Source of the DNA: Stenotrophomonas raiganjensis (SeqCode)
GTDB lineage: Bacteria; Pseudomonadota; Gammaproteobacteria; Xanthomonadales; Xanthomonadaceae
Direction: 5' to 3'
Assembly (NCBI RefSeq): GCF_030658505.1
Contig: NZ_JAUTXR010000173.1
Coordinates: 1-64,000, forward strand
DNA length: 64,000 nucleotides
Position 1 is the first letter of the stretch, and every line of letters begins with the position of its first letter. Below, one piece after another: positions 9,924 through 18,500 of this stretch. The translations under genes and the position numbers were made by a program. The notes below the pieces were generated by a model. That model did not search any database. It was not told the origin of the DNA and saw nothing but the letters and a program-made list of their open reading frames with translations.

Positions 9924-10733
9924 TTACGCGTCCAGCGCCTGCCGCAGCGGGGCCAGGAAGGTCCGAGCGCGCAGGACTGCGTCTTCGGCCGAATCCGCTT
10001 CGGCCAGCACCGCCACCAGCGCACTGCCGACCACCACGCCGTCGGCCTGGCGGGCCATGGCTGCGGCACTGGCCGCGTCCTTGATGCCGAAGCCGGCCAC
10101 CACCGGCACCGCTGCGCGCGCGCGCAGCGCCTGCAGTCGCGCACTGGCGGCATCGCTGTCCAGGCGCTCGGAGGCACCGGTCACGCCGGCGAAACTGACG
10201 TAGTAGAGGTAGCCACGGGCCAACGCCAGAAGCTTGTCGGCCCGCGCCTCGCTGGTGGTCGGCGACGCCAGCAGGACCAGCGCCAGGCCGGCCGCATCGA
10301 AGGCCTGCTGCGCTTCACCGGCTTCTTCCGGCGGCAGGTCGACCAGCAGCACGCCGTCCACGCCGGCCTCCACGGCCGCCTTGGCGAAGGCCGCGTAGCC
10401 GTGGATCTCCACCGGGTTCAGGTAGCCCATCAGCACCACCGGGGTCTGCGCATCGCGTTCACGGAACTGTGCCACCGCCTGCAGCACATAGCGGCTGCCG
10501 GCCCCCCGCGCCAGCGCACGTTCGGAGCTGCGCTGGATGGTCGGGCCATCCGCCATCGGATCGGAGAACGGCACGCCCAGCTCGATCACATCGGCACCGG
10601 CATCGACCAGCGCGTGCATGACCGGCACCGTGGCCTCCAGCGAGGGGTCACCGGCGGTGACGAAGGGGATAAGTGCCTTGCGCTGCTGCTCGCGCAGGCG
10701 CTGGAAACAGGCATCGAGTCGGGATACGGGCAT
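9924..10733 (-). CDS. trpA: Tryptophan synthase alpha chain
   Basis: 269 residues (E. coli 268). It cleaves indole-3-glycerol phosphate to indole, which is channelled to TrpB. Visible are the catalytic region IPFVTAGDP, ELGVPFSDPMADGP carrying the catalytic Glu/Asp, and the phosphate-binding GxS near the C-terminus. The start at ATG 10733 has AAGGA 10 bases upstream and lies 1 base after the preceding lipoprotein's stop. Unusually, it is separated from trpB by that lipoprotein gene. Confidence 0.95.
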   Translation of the reverse strand: MPVSRLDACFQRLREQQRKALIPFVTAGDPSLEATVPVMHALVDAGADVIELGVPFSDPMADGPTIQRSSERALARGAGSRYVLQAVAQFRERDAQTPVVLMGYLNPVEIHGYAAFAKAAVEAGVDGVLLVDLPPEEAGEAQQAFDAAGLALVLLASPTTSEARADKLLALARGYLYYVSFAGVTGASERLDSDAASARLQALRARAAVPVVAGFGIKDAASAAAMARQADGVVVGSALVAVLAEADSAEDAVLRARTFLAPLRQALDA

Positions 10734-10734
10734 C

Positions 10735-11415
10735 TCAGGCACATCCTTCAATCAGTTCAATCGCATCGCTGGTCCCCCAGTACATCCGGGTGACCTTCCC
10801 TTCATAGAGTTCCAGGCGGATGCCCAGGTCCGAGCCCGGGTCCTGCCAGGTGAGGTACTCGCCCTGGTCGCCGTCATAGGCATGCGGGCTGGACACCGGC
10901 GGATTCGGAAACTGCGCCATGGCCTGTGCGCGGGTCATGCCGACGCGCAGGCCAAACGGACCGGGCTGCTCAACCGGCAGCTCCGGGTCGTCACCCGGCT
11001 TCAGATCGAAACGCACCACGCGCTCGTCATCGGTCATCATCGACACGCCGGCCGGCAGCGCCTTGCCATCGTAGTACTCGCAGTCGCCTTCGAAGAACTC
11101 CTTCGCGCCCTGCGCTTTCCAGGGACCCAGGGCCTTCAGGTCACTCATGTGCTGGCCGACCAGCACCTCGCCGGCATGATCCAGCGCCACCGAGGCCACT
11201 GCAGGCACGTCGTCGCTGTCCGCGCCTTGCGCAGACGGTGGATCGACGATCGGCGTACGCGCCATCGGGTCGAGGTCATCGTTGGCGGCCGGCTGCTGGG
11301 CCGGCTGCGTGGTGGCCTTGGCGGCCGGTGCCAGCACCGGCGGTTCCGGCGGCTGGCACGCGGCCAGGCCCAGCGCCAGCAGAAGCACGCCGCTGTTGCG
11401 CAGCAGCGCGCTCAC
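10735..11415 (-). CDS. Lipoprotein of unknown function between trpB and trpA
   Basis: 226 residues. A signal sequence with the lipobox LAAC gives a lipidated Cys at about residue 20. A Pro/Ala/Gln linker follows to residue ~75, and then a compact domain with repeated short motifs ([26 protein letters not shown]) and two late cysteines. The GTG start overlaps the trpB stop as GTGA, and the stop lies 1 base before trpA, so it is translationally embedded in the trp genes. I do not recognise a family. Its extracytoplasmic location makes a direct part in tryptophan synthesis unlikely. Hitchhiking on the operon's expression is one explanation. Confidence 0.75.
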   Translation of the reverse strand: MSALLRNSGVLLLALGLAACQPPEPPVLAPAAKATTQPAQQPAANDDLDPMARTPIVDPPSAQGADSDDVPAVASVALDHAGEVLVGQHMSDLKALGPWKAQGAKEFFEGDCEYYDGKALPAGVSMMTDDERVVRFDLKPGDDPELPVEQPGPFGLRVGMTRAQAMAQFPNPPVSSPHAYDGDQGEYLTWQDPGSDLGIRLELYEGKVTRMYWGTSDAIELIEGCA

Positions 11416-12629
11416 AGGACCAGCCCTTCGCGCGCGGCGATGGTGTGCACGTCCTTGTCACCGCGGCCGGACAGATTGCAGAGGACGATCTGGTCGCGCG
11501 GACGCTCGCGCGCCAGCTTGATCGCCTGCGCCAGCGCATGGCTGGACTCCAGCGCCGGCAGGATGCCTTCGGTGTGGGCCAGCAGATGGAAGGCCTGCAA
11601 TGCTTCCTCGTCGGTGATGCCGAGATAGCGTGCGCGACCGGTATCGGCCAGGAACGCGTGCTCCGGGCCGACGCCCGGATAGTCCAGGCCTGCCGACACC
11701 GAATGGGTCTCGATGATCTGGCCGTCGTCATCGCACAGCACATAGGTGCGGTTGCCATGCAGCACGCCCGGACGGCCGGCTGCAATCGAGGCGGCATGGC
11801 GGCCGGTGCTGATGCCATCCCCTGCCGCTTCAGCACCGACGATCTCGACCTGGCGGTCGTTGAGGAAGGCATGGAACAGGCCGATGGCATTGCTGCCGCC
11901 GCCGACGCAGGCCGTGATCGCATCAGGCAGGCGGCCGTACTCGGCCAGCATCTGCTCGCGCGCCTCGCGGCCGACGATGGCATTGAAGTCACGGACCATG
12001 CGCGGGTACGGATCCGGGCCGGCCACGGTGCCGATGATGTAGAAGGTGTCCTGTACGTTCGTCACCCAGTCGCGCATCGCTTCGTTGAGCGCGTCCTTCA
12101 GGGTGGCCGAGCCGGAGGTGACCGGCACCACCGTCGCACCGAGCAGCTTCATGCGGTAGACGTTGATCTTCTGCCGCTCGATGTCGGTGGCGCCCATGTA
12201 CACCACGCATTCCAGCCCCAACCGCGCGGCCACCGTGGCACTGGCCACGCCATGCTGGCCGGCACCGGTCTCGGCGATGATGCGCTTCTTGCCCATCCGC
12301 GCGGCCAGCAGTGCCTGGCCGATGGTGTTGTTGATCTTGTGCGCGCCGGTGTGATTCAGGTCCTCGCGCTTGAGCAGGATCTGCGCGCCGCCGACATGAT
12401 CGCTGAGGCGCTGGGCATGGTAGATCGGGCTCGGCCGGCCTACGTAATGGGCCAGGTCGCGGTCATAGGCGGCCTGGAATTCGGGGTCTTGGCGGGCCTG
12501 GTCATAGGCCTGGGCCAGTTCCTGCAGCGGGCCGACCAGGGTCTCGGCGACAAAGCTGCCGCCGTAGCGGCCGAAGTGACCCCGGGGATCCGGGAAGGCG
12601 TGGTAGTCGGCAATGGGGGAGGCAGACAT
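11412..12629 (-). CDS. trpB: Tryptophan synthase beta chain
   Basis: 405 residues. It condenses indole with serine to tryptophan using PLP. The PLP lysine is K98 in HTGAHKINN; the phosphate loop is GGGSNA and the C-terminal serine motif is intact. It opens the trpB-lipoprotein-trpA-accD-glmM series and is divergent from a LysR regulator 96 bases away, as trpBA and trpI are in pseudomonads. Confidence 0.95.
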   Translation of the reverse strand: MSASPIADYHAFPDPRGHFGRYGGSFVAETLVGPLQELAQAYDQARQDPEFQAAYDRDLAHYVGRPSPIYHAQRLSDHVGGAQILLKREDLNHTGAHKINNTIGQALLAARMGKKRIIAETGAGQHGVASATVAARLGLECVVYMGATDIERQKINVYRMKLLGATVVPVTSGSATLKDALNEAMRDWVTNVQDTFYIIGTVAGPDPYPRMVRDFNAIVGREAREQMLAEYGRLPDAITACVGGGSNAIGLFHAFLNDRQVEIVGAEAAGDGISTGRHAASIAAGRPGVLHGNRTYVLCDDDGQIIETHSVSAGLDYPGVGPEHAFLADTGRARYLGITDEEALQAFHLLAHTEGILPALESSHALAQAIKLARERPRDQIVLCNLSGRGDKDVHTIAAREGLVL

Positions 12630-12690
12630 GGATACGACCGGTGGTTCAGACAGGTGGATACTCTAGCGCACGGGTCGTGACCGGAAAATG

Positions 12691-12710
12691 GATATTATCT
12701 GGCGCATATC
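12691..12710. promoter_or_regulatory. Candidate LysR operator between trpB and its regulator
   Basis: GATAT-N10-ATATC is an interrupted dyad of LysR type (T-N11-A core), 15 bases before the regulator's ATG at 12726 and about 60 bases before trpB. Its position suits autoregulation and divergent control of trpB. It was found by eye; binding is inferred. Confidence 0.4.
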
Positions 12711-12725
12711 GTCAGGAAATCTCAC

Positions 12726-13613
12726 ATGAGCCGCTCCCTGCTTCCGCCGCTCAATGCCCTGCGGGCGTTCGAGGCCACCGCCCGTCTTGGCGGCGTCGGC
12801 CGCGCCGCGCAGGACCTGCACGTCACCCACGGCGCGGTCAGCCGGCAGCTGAAGCTGCTGGAGGATCACCTGGGCCTGGCATTGTTCCAGCGTGCCGGTC
12901 GTGGCCTGCGCCTGACCGCGGCGGGCTCGCGCCTGCAGGCAGCGTGCAGCGAGGCGTTCAACGGCATCGAAGATTGCGTGCGTGAACTGCGACGGCCGGC
13001 GGCAGCGCAGGCGCTGGTGCTTGGGTGCAGTGGCAGCGTGCTGGCGCGCTGGATGATCCCGCGCCTGCCTGCACTCCAGGCCGCCCTGCCAGGCGTGCGC
13101 CTGCAGTGGTCGGCGCTGGATGGCAGTTTCACCGAAGCCCAGGCTGCTCTGGATGCCGTGCTGCTGCTGGCGCAGGGACCATGGCCCCGTGGCTGGCAGG
13201 TACGCGAACTGGCACCGGAACGGGTTGGCGTCGTGGTGGCCCCCTCGCATCCGGCGGCGCAGCGCCTGCGGCAGGCACCGCCCACGGCACTGCTGCCGGA
13301 AACATTGCTGTACACCAGCTCTCGGCCACAGGCCTGGCCCGCGTGGGCGCAAGCGCACGACCTGGATCCGTCGAAGCTGCAGCTGGGCACCGCCTTCGAG
13401 CATCTGTACTACCTGTTGGAGGCGGCGGTGGCCGGGTTGGGCCCGGCGATCGCACCGGAGCCACTGGTGGCCGAAGACCTGGCTGCGGGCAGGCTGGTCG
13501 CACCGTGGGGATTTGCCGCCACGGGCGGATTCTGGGTGCTGGCGCGGCCAGAAGGACAAGCCGATGCGCGCGTGGATGCGCTGGCCGACTGGCTGGGCCA
13601 GCAACTCCGCTGA
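12726..13613 (+). CDS. LysR-family regulator divergent from trpB (TrpI/GcvA-like)
   Basis: 295 residues. The winged helix-turn-helix lies in residues ~8-65 (LNALRAFEATARLGGVGRAA, then HGAVSRQLKLLE), followed by a linker helix and an effector-binding domain. The N-terminus resembles the GcvA/TrpI branch. In Pseudomonas, TrpI sits divergent to trpBA and activates it in response to indole-glycerol phosphate; the same geometry here suggests control of trpB. The effector is inferred, not shown. Confidence 0.8.
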   Translation: MSRSLLPPLNALRAFEATARLGGVGRAAQDLHVTHGAVSRQLKLLEDHLGLALFQRAGRGLRLTAAGSRLQAACSEAFNGIEDCVRELRRPAAAQALVLGCSGSVLARWMIPRLPALQAALPGVRLQWSALDGSFTEAQAALDAVLLLAQGPWPRGWQVRELAPERVGVVVAPSHPAAQRLRQAPPTALLPETLLYTSSRPQAWPAWAQAHDLDPSKLQLGTAFEHLYYLLEAAVAGLGPAIAPEPLVAEDLAAGRLVAPWGFAATGGFWVLARPEGQADARVDALADWLGQQLR

Positions 13614-13615
13614 CA

Positions 13616-13682
13616 ACAAAAAGGGTCGGAGGGGATCAAGTCGCAGGTGGCACAAACGACTTAATCCCCTCCGTCCCCTTTT
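13616..13682. terminator. Bidirectional terminator formed by a long inverted repeat
   Basis: The arms begin AAAAAGGGTCGGAGGGGATC and end in the near-complement CCCCTCCGTCCCCTTTTT, with A- and T-runs on the outside. It sits between the convergent LysR and telA-like genes and reads as a terminator on both strands. A related copy is at 59730-59814. Confidence 0.7.
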
Positions 13683-13683
13683 T

Positions 13684-14793
13684 TCAGGCGGCGGCCGGGG
13701 TGGCCAGGCGCTGCTGCAGATCCTCGCGCAGGCGCGACAGCTCCACTTCCGCCTGCTGCCGCTGCTGCATGCCTTCGCGGTGGATGCTGCGCACTTCTTC
13801 CACGGTCGCGATCAACTGGTCGTGCACGTGGCGCAGCGTTGCCACGTCGATCACGCCGCGCTGGTTGCTGCGCGCGGTATCCACCGAGGCCTGGCGCATC
13901 AGGTCCGCATTGCGGCGCATCAGCTCATTGGTCGCGTCGTCGATGGCGGTAGCCAGCTCGGCGGCAGTCTTCTGCTCGCCCAATGACAACTGGATCGCGA
14001 ACTGGCGCTTCCACGATGGGATGGTGATGTCGCGGACCGTGTTGAACTTCTCGATCAACTGCAGTGCATTGGCCTGGATCAGGCGGATCATCGGCAACGA
14101 CTGGTCGGCGGCATGCTGCATCAGCTGCAGGTCGGACACCCGCTTGTCGATCAGGCGGATCGCGTTCTCGATCTCACCCAGGCGGATGCGCTGCTGGGGG
14201 TCCTCACTGCCCTGCCCGGCCTGCTGCTCGGCCTGCAGTTCGGCCAGGCGCTGCTTGCCCGCAGCGGCATACAGGCCCAGTGCGTGGCGTTCTTCGCGGA
14301 CGATATCGTGCATGCGGTCGAACTCGCCCACGCGCTTGGCCATCAATGCCTGCTGCACGCCGACATCGCCCAGCAACTGTTCGATCTGCGCATTGGTGTC
14401 GCTGAACTTCTGGACCAGTTCGCCCCTGGAAGCGCGCAGCCGGTCAAGCAGGCCACCAATCAACGGCACCTTGGAGCGCTGCGCGAACCCATCAAGCTTG
14501 AGGCTGCGCGCAATGCGCACGACTTCGCCCAGCTTCTCGCCACTGGCATCGAGATCATGGTTGCGGACCTGGTCCAGCAGTTGGCTGGAGAAGGCGGCGG
14601 TGCGGTTGGCGGCATCGCGACCAAACACCTGCAGGTTGCCTGGGCGCAGGTCCTCCAGTTCACGGCTGATCTCGGCAATGCGTGGCAGATCCTCCTGAAC
14701 GAGGCCCAGTGCCCGCAGCGTACCCTCATCGATCGGCGTGGCGATGGTCGTACCGGGCACGAGGGCACCCGGGGTCTGGCTGTCCTGGGTCAT
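13684..14793 (-). CDS. TelA-family toxic anion resistance protein
   Basis: 369 residues, almost entirely helical, with the TelA (PF05816) pattern: DLRPGN in the first 60 residues, SKVPLIGGLLDRL near 120, FNTVRDITIPSWKRQFA near 250, and NADLMRQASVDTARSNQRG with a coiled-coil tail. TelA was named for tellurite resistance, but its biochemical role is unknown and homologues occur in Ter-type stress clusters. The ATG at 14793 has AAGGAG 8 bases upstream; an earlier in-frame ATG (14841) overlaps the previous gene. It is the last gene of a five-gene operon. Confidence 0.85.
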   Translation of the reverse strand: MTQDSQTPGALVPGTTIATPIDEGTLRALGLVQEDLPRIAEISRELEDLRPGNLQVFGRDAANRTAAFSSQLLDQVRNHDLDASGEKLGEVVRIARSLKLDGFAQRSKVPLIGGLLDRLRASRGELVQKFSDTNAQIEQLLGDVGVQQALMAKRVGEFDRMHDIVREERHALGLYAAAGKQRLAELQAEQQAGQGSEDPQQRIRLGEIENAIRLIDKRVSDLQLMQHAADQSLPMIRLIQANALQLIEKFNTVRDITIPSWKRQFAIQLSLGEQKTAAELATAIDDATNELMRRNADLMRQASVDTARSNQRGVIDVATLRHVHDQLIATVEEVRSIHREGMQQRQQAEVELSRLREDLQQRLATPAAA

Positions 14794-14837
14794 TGGGCAG
14801 TCTCCTTGCGGTTGGATAGGCGGCAACGACGGCCGGC

Positions 14838-15539
14838 TCACGGCAGTCTAGCCTGAGCCGCCGCCACCTCGTCATCGATCTGCGCGTGCAGCGTGGCGGC
14901 CTTCGCCGCCAGCGTGGCAGCGGCAACGGCCTGGCCCGCCAGTGCGGCCTGTCGCCAGGCCGGCAGCAGGACATCGTGGATGCGCGCGAAACGCTGCAGC
15001 AGCACGTGGTCCTGGTCCTGCAGCAGCTGCCACTGGCCAGCCTCAAGACGCCGCAGCGTCGCCAGCCGGCGAAGGTGGTCCAGCCGTTGCGACAGCGCAG
15101 CCTGGCCCGCGGCATCACACTGCGTCAGACGCGATGCAGCCAGCTCCGCCCAGGCGTCGAGCGCTGCGGCAGCCTCCGCATGCTCGACGATCGCCGAGGA
15201 CCGCAGCTGCAGGTGATGCTGCAGGCGCTGCGCCTGCTCGCTTGCCTGCAGGGCCAGCACGCCCAGTTGCGCCTGCAGTGCACGCCCTTCCGCCTCGCGG
15301 GCGACGTCGCGCCCAAGCAGGCGCCCCCACCAGCCTTCCTCGCGGCGGATCCGCGCAGGATTGCCAGCCTGCAGGGCCTGGGCGATGCGCGCCAGCGCAG
15401 CCACCAGGCCTTCACCGGCGGCCTGCGGCAGGCTCACCTCGCGCAGGGCCAACGCCTGCAACAGTGGTGCACCGTAATCGGCCAGCGTGGCGACATCGGC
15501 CGCGTCAGGCAGCGTCGGCGGCGGCAGTGGCGCGGTCAC
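14838..15539 (-). CDS. Uncharacterised helical protein between the AAA+ ATPase and TelA genes
   Basis: 233 residues, very rich in Ala, Leu, Gln and Arg, with long predicted amphipathic helices and no signal peptide, membrane segment or Cys cluster. I recognise no family. The GTG start overlaps the ATPase stop as GTGA, and TelA follows after 44 bases, so it is produced with both. A basic patch (RIRREEGWWGRLLGRD, residues ~64-79) could be a membrane- or protein-contact site. By context it is probably an adaptor of the ATPase-TelA pair; this is inference. Confidence 0.7.
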   Translation of the reverse strand: MTAPLPPPTLPDAADVATLADYGAPLLQALALREVSLPQAAGEGLVAALARIAQALQAGNPARIRREEGWWGRLLGRDVAREAEGRALQAQLGVLALQASEQAQRLQHHLQLRSSAIVEHAEAAAALDAWAELAASRLTQCDAAGQAALSQRLDHLRRLATLRRLEAGQWQLLQDQDHVLLQRFARIHDVLLPAWRQAALAGQAVAAATLAAKAATLHAQIDDEVAAAQARLP

Positions 15540-18500
15540 GGCAGCGGTGGCGGCGACGGTGTTGATGCCGGCATGTCCTCACCATCTTCATCTTCCGGCG
15601 GCAACGACTCGCCGTAGAAGTGGCGCATCAGCGCTTCATCCAGTGCACGTTCCTCCGGCGTCGAGGCACGGCGCACGCGCGCACGCTGCGCCACCGCGGC
15701 GCCTGGCGCGCCGCGCTCGACCTGCTGCCGCGCCCAACCGGCGAACGCGGCCAGCGTCTGCGACACCTGCACCTGCTGCACCTGCGACGCTGCCAGCAGT
15801 TCGACCAGCGGTGCCAGCCCGGCCTGCAGGTCTTCGGCCAGGACCGTGGCCGGCTTGCTGGGGAGCGTTTCAACGGGCACCGGCGCGGCCGGTGCAGCAC
15901 GTATTTCAGAAAGGCGATGCAGGGCCTCCAGCAACGCCGGCCACGGGGCCGGATCGGCGACCGCTTCCGGCACCGGCGCGGGAAGCTGCAGGGCGCTGGC
16001 GATGTCGGCCAACTGCGCTACCACGCGCCCGCCGACATCACTGTCGTCGGCCCCCATCGCCTTGTTGCGCAGGAAATCGCGCTTGATCTGCGCCCAGCGC
16101 TGCGCTTGCGCGTCATCCAGCACGCCGCGCAGCTCGGCCAGCTTCAGCAGGTTCTCCTCGGCACCCGTGGTCAGCAGCTGCGCCTCGCCCAGATAGTGGT
16201 CGGAGATCAGCTGCTGCAGCTCGTCTTCGTTCATCACCGGCGAGATCTTCTCGGCCAGTTTGTTCATGTTGCGGTAGCTGCCCTGCAGCCGGAATGGCGG
16301 TTCGGTACGGTAGCGATCGTCCTGCGCGGCGCTGGCAATGTACTGCTGGTTGACCCGGTAGACCACGTCGCGCACGCGCAGCATCCGCTGCAGGGTGGCA
16401 GTGATCTCGTTGATCTCCGCGCTGCTGTAGGCGTGGCCGAGACCGTTGGTCGAGACCTCCTTGCCCATCGCGCGGTCGACCAGCACGTACAGGTCGGCCA
16501 TGTCACGCGTGGCCAGTGGCGCCAGCACCGGGTTGGAGGTCAGGCCGTTCTCGATGTAGCTGAGGGTGAACGCCGCCTCCATGCCACCGAGCACGTCGCC
16601 GAGATTGTAGATGTCGGCCCGGTTGGCGAGCATGTCGGGAATCTTGAACACTTCGCCGGACTCGGTGTACGGGTTGCCGGCCATCACCACGCAGAACTTC
16701 TTGCCACGCATGTCGTAGGTGCGGGTGCGGCCGCGCCACACGCCTTCGATGCGGCGGGTACCATCGCACAGCGAAATGAATTTCTGCAGGAACTCGGGGT
16801 GGGTGTGCTGGATGTCGTCGACATACAGCATGGTGTTGTTGCCCATTTCCAGCGCCAGGTTGAGCTTCTCCAGCTCCTGCCGCGAGGTTGCGTCCGGCGC
16901 CTGCGCCGGATCCAGCGAGCGCACCTCGTGGCCCAGCGCCGGACCGTTGATCTTCATGAAGACCAGGCCGAGGCGGTGCGCCACGTATTCCATCAAGGTG
17001 GTTTTGCCATAGCCCGGTGGCGAGATCATCATCAGCAGGCCCATCAGGTCGCTGCGCTTGTTCTCGCCGACCGTGCCCATCTGCTTGGCCAGGTTATCGC
17101 CGATCACACCCAGGTAGACATCGTTGATCAGCTTGTTGCGCACGAAGGACGACAATGGCCGTGCCTTGAACTCGGAAAGGCGCAACGTTTCACGCTCGCG
17201 GCCGATGATGCCCTGGCGCAGTGCCTGGTAGGCATGGAAGGCCGGCACGAAGTGGCGCACGTGCTGCTGCAGGCGCGCCAGGAAATCGTCCAGTGACAGG
17301 GCAAGCGTGCCATTGCCGATGCGCGCGTGCTCGCCGAGCAGGCCGCTGACCTCCACCCGCAGCGCCGCGTCACTGGCACGGGTGCGCAGCTGCCGTTGCA
17401 CCAGCAGCAACGCAGCGGCTTCATCGACATAGCCGGCGTGCTGGTCATGCGCAGGCATCCGCGCCACTGCACGCAGCCACTGGCCGGCCAGTGCCCAACG
17501 CGTGGCCAGCGGATCCTGGCCGCGCTGCAGAGCACGCTCGACCGCCTCGCGCTGCCCCGCCTGCTCCAGTTGCTGCGCCAATGCCTCCAGCAGCGCCACG
17601 GCATGGCGGCTGCTGGTGAACACGGGCTCTCCCGCCGCCAGCTCTTCGCCCAGATAGGCGGCCGCAGCCTCTGCGGCATCGGCATCGAAGGGCAAGGCAT
17701 GCGACTGCGCATAGGCCAACAGCGCTTCGGCCATCTCCACGCGCAACGCCTGCCGCCCCTCATCGGAACCGAACAGTCGCGCCAGCGCTTCGGCGCCGGC
17801 CTGCCGCGACGGCCATTGCGCCACCCCCTCGCGACGTTGCTCGGCTGCCCAGAACAGCAGCGCCAGCGCGCGCACCTGCGCTGTATGGCGCAGGCTGCCC
17901 GCGGCCTGCTGCAGCGGCAGCAGCGCGCGCAGGATGAGGGCTGCATCGTGGTCATGGATGCCACGCTCGTAGCCTTCGCGATAGCGTGGTGCGGCAAACG
18001 CACGCACGCGCTGATCCAGTGCTTCCGGGTTGGCGACGTCGTGCTGCAGCGCAGCCAGATCGAGGCCGTCGCGCCCCTCCTGCGCGGCCAGCAGCAGGCT
18101 GCCGGCCAGGTACTCGCCGCGATACAGCGTGGGCGATTCCGAGTCCAGGGTGACCGGCCAGAATGGCTTCAGTGCATCCAGTTCCGGGTCATGCAGGGTC
18201 TCCAGGAAATCCGTGCCAGTGAGGTGGATCGCCAGCGTGTCACCCCGCGGCAGCAAGGTCAGATCCAGCGCCTGGGTGTTGACGCTGAAGCGATGGCGCG
18301 GGCCCAGCCGCACCACGTTGCCGCCGGCTTCGTACAGGTCACTGCGGTCGCGCAGCTGTCGCACCGCCTGGTCACGCACGCCCTTCAGCCGCGCCTCGAT
18401 GTCGTCGGCCTTGACGTTGTCATGCAACGTACGCAGGCGCTCGGCCAGCTCGCGCAGCTTGAGGATCAGCGGATCGCCGGCAAAGAACGCGTTGAGTTCA

